NCBI GenBank assembly: GCA_025146135.1
Contig: CP102255.1
Coordinates: 1,798,001-1,862,000, forward strand
Reading direction: 5' to 3'
Length of the DNA: 64,000 nucleotides
Origin: Anaerotruncus colihominis
GTDB lineage: Bacteria > Bacillota > Clostridia > Oscillospirales > Ruminococcaceae
A program made the translations under genes and the position numbers. Under the pieces are notes generated by a model. It saw only the letters and a program-made list of their open reading frames with translations, was not told the DNA's origin and did no database searches. Positions 61,086 through 64,000 of the stretch are shown here, in pieces. Position 1 is the first letter of the stretch. Each line of letters starts with the position of its first letter.

Positions 61086-61586
61086 CTAAAACGCCGGAAT
61101 CAACGCGGCGATTAAAATGCCAAGCAGCGCACCGCAGAGTACCTCCAGCGGCGTATGGCCTAAAAATTCCTTCAGGCGTTTTTCCTCTCCCTCGCCTTCC
61201 TCCGCGCCGCGTGCAAGCGCATCCACTTCTTCACGGAGCATCTGAAACATTTCTTTAAAATCAATTACAATTTTATTCAGCACCTTCGCCTGCTCTCCGG
61301 CGGCGCGCCGCACGCCCATCGCATCATACATCACGATAGCCGCCAGCGCGATTGCAATTGCAAATTCTGGCGCCGCATACCCCGCCTTTTTGGCGACGCC
61401 AACCGCGATTGCACAGACAAGCGCGGAATGGGAGCTTGGCATTCCGCCAGAACCGACCATCCGTTCCCAGTTGATCCGGCGCGAAGGGATATATGCAAGA
61501 ATTGTTTTCAGAAGCTGCGCCGCGAACCATGCAAGGAACCCGACGTCAATAACATAATTGCTGACCAATACTTTCAGAGGATTCAT
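61086..61586 (-). CDS. Divergent PAP2 family (DUF212) membrane protein
   Basis: A 166-residue membrane protein of the divergent acid-phosphatase/PAP2 family. The conserved motif is MVGSGGMPSSHSALVCAIAVGVA, with Ser-Ser-His matching a PAP2 active-site motif, and MYDAMGVRRAAGEQAKVLN later. Four or so helices, and a short acidic loop near the C-terminus (ARGAEEGEGEEK). No substrate is known; possible roles are in undecaprenyl or isoprenoid phosphate handling, given dxs and ispA beside it. The ATG follows GGGAGG. Confidence 0.88.
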   Translation of the reverse strand: MNPLKVLVSNYVIDVGFLAWFAAQLLKTILAYIPSRRINWERMVGSGGMPSSHSALVCAIAVGVAKKAGYAAPEFAIAIALAAIVMYDAMGVRRAAGEQAKVLNKIVIDFKEMFQMLREEVDALARGAEEGEGEEKRLKEFLGHTPLEVLCGALLGILIAALIPAF

Positions 61587-61737
61587 ATTCGCCTCCCGGT
61601 TTTGGGCCATTTCTGTTTTCCATGATGATACGAAAAATTCGGCAATTTCTCTATCTCCCAACAAATCCTGAACACTCGCTTTTTACAGGCCCCAGGTCTA
61701 TTTGCTGTTCAGTCCGTGCGCGCGGCTGCACGCTCCA

Positions 61738-62619
61738 TCAATGGTCGCGGTTCAAGACCATATCTGCGAGCCAAACAAGAAAGCTGTTATCAGAAAATGC
61801 ATCGGTTTCCCGCTTTGCCGCTTCGATCAACGCAATCGCGCGCGCTTTCGCGCCCGCAACGCCAAACAGCGACGCATACGTCGTCTTATGATTCTCCGCG
61901 TCGCTTCCAACCGGCTTGCCGAGCGTATGCGCGTCGCCAGTGACATCAAGAATATCGTCCGTAATCTGAAATGCAAGTCCCACGGCCGCCGCGTAACGGT
62001 CCGCGGCATCATACATCTTTTTGTCCGCTTTTCCCGCCAGACAGCCAAGCCGTGCAGCCGCACGCAGCAAGGCGCCTGTTTTCAGCGTACAAAGCGTATC
62101 CAAAGTCGCCTCATCAACCGTATTTCCCTCACATGCAAGATCGATCACCTGTCCCCCGATCATACCGCAGACGCCGCCCGCTTTGGAAAGCGTGCAGACC
62201 GCCTCGACACGCTGGAGATCTGTCAAAAGCGGCGCGCCGGCCGCCGTCTCAAAAGCGAGCGTCAGCAATGCGTCGCCGGCAAGCAGCGCCGTCGACTCAC
62301 CAAATTCCTTATGACAGGATGGCTTTCCACGCCGAAAATCATCGTTGTCCATACAAGGCAGATCATCGTGAATCAGCGAATAGGCATGCAGCATTTCAAT
62401 GGCGCACGCCAACGCCGTCGCACCTTCACGCGGCGCGGAGGCAAGCCGCGCAAACTCAAGCACCAGCGCGGCGCGCAGCCGCTTGCCGGCGTCCAACAGG
62501 CTGTAACGCATCGCATCGACAACCGCCGCCTGGAGCCGCACGCCCGGATAACGCAGGCAGTCGCGCAGCGCATCATTCGTCTGCCGCGCATAAGAGGCGA
62601 ACTGCTCGTCAAACCGCAT
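61738..62619 (-). CDS. ispA: Polyprenyl synthetase (farnesyl diphosphate synthase type)
   Basis: A 293-residue prenyltransferase that condenses isopentenyl diphosphate with dimethylallyl/geranyl diphosphate. The first Asp-rich motif is HDDLPCMDNDDFRRGKPSCHKEFG, the second QITDDILDVTGD, with FARM-upstream residues AIEMLHAYSLI. Length and motifs fit FPP synthase (bacterial type I). Overlaps the end of xseB by 11 bases, as in many Firmicutes. Confidence 0.94.
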   Translation of the reverse strand: MRFDEQFASYARQTNDALRDCLRYPGVRLQAAVVDAMRYSLLDAGKRLRAALVLEFARLASAPREGATALACAIEMLHAYSLIHDDLPCMDNDDFRRGKPSCHKEFGESTALLAGDALLTLAFETAAGAPLLTDLQRVEAVCTLSKAGGVCGMIGGQVIDLACEGNTVDEATLDTLCTLKTGALLRAAARLGCLAGKADKKMYDAADRYAAAVGLAFQITDDILDVTGDAHTLGKPVGSDAENHKTTYASLFGVAGAKARAIALIEAAKRETDAFSDNSFLVWLADMVLNRDH

Positions 62620-62815
62620 CGCTATCCTCCTTTGCCGCTGAAAGCTTTTCTATCTTCAATCGTGCCGCTTCAATTTTTCCATTGGAAAAATCAACCAGCT
62701 TGACTGCTTCAGCATACAGCTTCACCGCTTCGTCCAGCGGCACATCCCCGCCGAGCGTCGAGACAATCTCCTCAAGCCGCGCGACAGCCGACTCAAGCGT
62801 CATTGTCTTTGCCAT
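62609..62815 (-). CDS. xseB: Exodeoxyribonuclease VII small subunit
   Basis: A 68-residue helical subunit that binds XseA. The pattern LESAVARLEEIVSTLGGDVPLDEAVKLYAEAVKLVDF followed by a basic/helical tail is typical of XseB. The ATG follows GAGGTG and lies 23 bases inside the end of xseA, indicating tight coupling. Confidence 0.95.
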   Translation of the reverse strand: MAKTMTLESAVARLEEIVSTLGGDVPLDEAVKLYAEAVKLVDFSNGKIEAARLKIEKLSAAKEDSDAV

Positions 62816-64000
62816 GTTCAACACCTCTTGTCTCAATTACCTGGGAAATGATCTCGCCATCAGCCAGACGTGAAAACAGCAGTTCTCCAACCCGCACCTG
62901 ATCAACGGACGAGACAGGTCCCCGCTTACTGCTCGTCAGACTGTAACCGCGAGATAAAATACGCATCGGGCTTCGTTCCTCGGCCAGCGCCGACAGATAC
63001 CGCACCTGCTCGCAGGCGCCGGACAATCTCCGTTCAACTGCTGCCTGTACAGCCAGTCCAAGCGTTTTAACGCGCTGCTTCATACTTTGTAAGACGCTTT
63101 CGGACGCAGCCATACCCGCTTGAATCGCGCGCATTCGAAGCTGCATCGACGCAACGCGTCCCTGTGTCTGCGCAGCGCACCTCTCAAGCAGATCCGACAG
63201 ATAATACTGTACGTCAGCGATATTCGGCGCGGCCAGCTCCGCCGCTGCGCTCGGCGTCGGCGCTCTCCGGTCCGCCACAAAGTCTGCAATCGTGAAATCG
63301 ACCTCATGTCCGACCGCAGAAATCACCGGAATTTCGCTCGATGCAATCACACGCGCGAGCGCCTCGTCGTTAAAAGCCCACAGATCTTCGGCCGAGCCGC
63401 CGCCGCGTCCAACGATCATAACGTCGCACGCATGCGCAGCATTGAGCGCACGCACACCGTCGGCGATCGTTTTTGCCGCGCCCTCGCCCTGTACCTGCGC
63501 CGGATAAAGCACCACTGTCGCCAACGGATACCGCCGCGAAAGAATATTTAAAATATCCTGAAACGCCGCCGCTCCCTCGCTTGTTACAACACCGATCCGC
63601 TCCGGATAACGCGGCAGCGGGCGCTTGCGCCCTTCGTCAAATAGTCCCTCGCGCGCAAGCTTTTCTTTAAGCTGTTCAAAAGCAAGGTGCAACGCACCGA
63701 TACCGTCCGGCTGCATATCCGTTGCATAAAATTGGTAGCTTCCATCCCGCTCATAAAGCGAAACGGAACCGCTGACAATCACAGACATCCCATTTTCCGG
63801 CCTGAAGCGAAGCTGGGATGCATGTCCGCGGAACATAACCGTTTTAATCGCCGCCGTCTCATCCTTAAGCGTAAAATACATGTGCCCCGATTTATAATGG
63901 CACAGAAAATTGGAAATTTCTCCGCGCACCATCAATCCGTCAAGCGCACTATCCGAATCAAGCATCGCCTTGACATAACGGTTAAGTTGCGAGACACAAA
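62793..64000 (-). CDS. xseA: Exodeoxyribonuclease VII large subunit (start beyond right edge)
   Basis: About 400 residues are visible of the catalytic subunit that degrades single-stranded DNA to acid-soluble oligonucleotides. Reading from the edge the frame already contains VSQLNRYVKAMLDSD, which is the start of the N-terminal OB-fold, so only a few residues are missing. Then VRGEISNFLCHYKSGHMYFTLKD, PERIGVVTSEGAAAFQDILNILSRRYP and MIVGRGGGSAEDLWAFNDEALAR follow, and the gene ends by overlapping xseB. All motifs are intact. Confidence 0.95.
   Translation of the reverse strand, partial: CVSQLNRYVKAMLDSDSALDGLMVRGEISNFLCHYKSGHMYFTLKDETAAIKTVMFRGHASQLRFRPENGMSVIVSGSVSLYERDGSYQFYATDMQPDGIGALHLAFEQLKEKLAREGLFDEGRKRPLPRYPERIGVVTSEGAAAFQDILNILSRRYPLATVVLYPAQVQGEGAAKTIADGVRALNAAHACDVMIVGRGGGSAEDLWAFNDEALARVIASSEIPVISAVGHEVDFTIADFVADRRAPTPSAAAELAAPNIADVQYYLSDLLERCAAQTQGRVASMQLRMRAIQAGMAASESVLQSMKQRVKTLGLAVQAAVERRLSGACEQVRYLSALAEERSPMRILSRGYSLTSSKRGPVSSVDQVRVGELLFSRLADGEIISQVIETRGVEHGKDNDA

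Noticed and set aside
61702..62703. A 333-codon frame opposite ispA
   Set aside because: Antisense to ispA with both Asp-rich motifs; no ribosome site or recognisable domain.

Overview
The window looks like a stretch of chromosome from an endospore-forming, anaerobic, moderately GC-rich Firmicute, most likely a clostridium of the Oscillospirales/Eubacteriales type. Evidence for this is the spoIIGA-sigE and sigG sporulation genes, the early-cobalt (anaerobic) type of cobalamin genes (cbiD, cbiG, cbiET, cbiF), a leucine T-box leader, and the Gram-positive gene order xseA-xseB-ispA-dxs-tlyA-nadK-argR-recN. I recognised no tRNA, rRNA, transposase, phage gene or CRISPR array. Species-level identity cannot be read from the sequence.

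Region by region. (1) 1-2936, minus strand: the start of lgt (runs off the left edge) and the ymfH/ymfF pair of M16-like proteins. (2) 2937-3315: non-coding, a cluster of hairpins. (3) 3316-10620, minus: one 2434-residue membrane glycosyltransferase/GH94 protein of the cyclic beta-1,2-glucan synthase type. (4) 10839-21189, plus: a MarR regulator followed by an apparent catabolic operon: amidohydrolase, a complete dipeptide/oligopeptide ABC importer, a member of the L-2-aminothiazoline-4-carboxylate hydrolase family, a fumarate-reductase-like flavoprotein and a lone [2Fe-2S] protein, closed by a strong terminator. This is the best candidate for an undescribed pathway. (5) 36989 down to 21259, minus: a 17-gene cobalamin operon (cbiD, cbiL, cbiF, cbiG, cbiJ fused to a SirC-like domain, cbiET, cbiA, cobT, cobU, cobS, a divergent cobU paralogue, cobC, cbiB, cobD-type decarboxylase, cbiP, cobA, cbiC), preceded by a promoter and a short structured leader with a terminator that does not look like a cobalamin riboswitch. 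cbiH, a cobaltochelatase and a cobalt importer are absent from the window.

(6) 37227-39666, plus: an amidase-domain protein and a GntR(YtrA-type)/ABC ATPase/ABC permease operon. (7) 39727-45406: a ribokinase-family kinase, sigG, two orphan genes, sigE and spoIIGA on the minus strand; the spoIIG promoter carries a Spo0A box and a 22-bp spacer, and a small cysteine-rich protein is divergent from it. (8) 45478-48941: a DUF3842 protein (minus) and larE-larB-larC (plus) for the nickel-pincer cofactor, behind a promoter and attenuator-like leader; larA is not here. (9) 49026-53861, minus: a VOC protein, leuD, leuC, T-box-controlled leuA and an ECF transporter S component. (10) 53874-64000, minus: tyrS, then the core cluster recN, argR, nadK, tlyA, dxs, a DUF212 phosphatase-like membrane protein, ispA, xseB and xseA (its start is beyond the right edge).

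Together the window supplies leucine synthesis, isoprenoid synthesis (dxs, ispA), most of B12 assembly, the mother-cell and forespore sigma factors of sporulation, and one uncharacterised uptake-and-degradation operon. Many genes overlap by ATGA/TTGA junctions; I chose starts by Shine-Dalgarno position, and say so where this shortens the longest reading frame.
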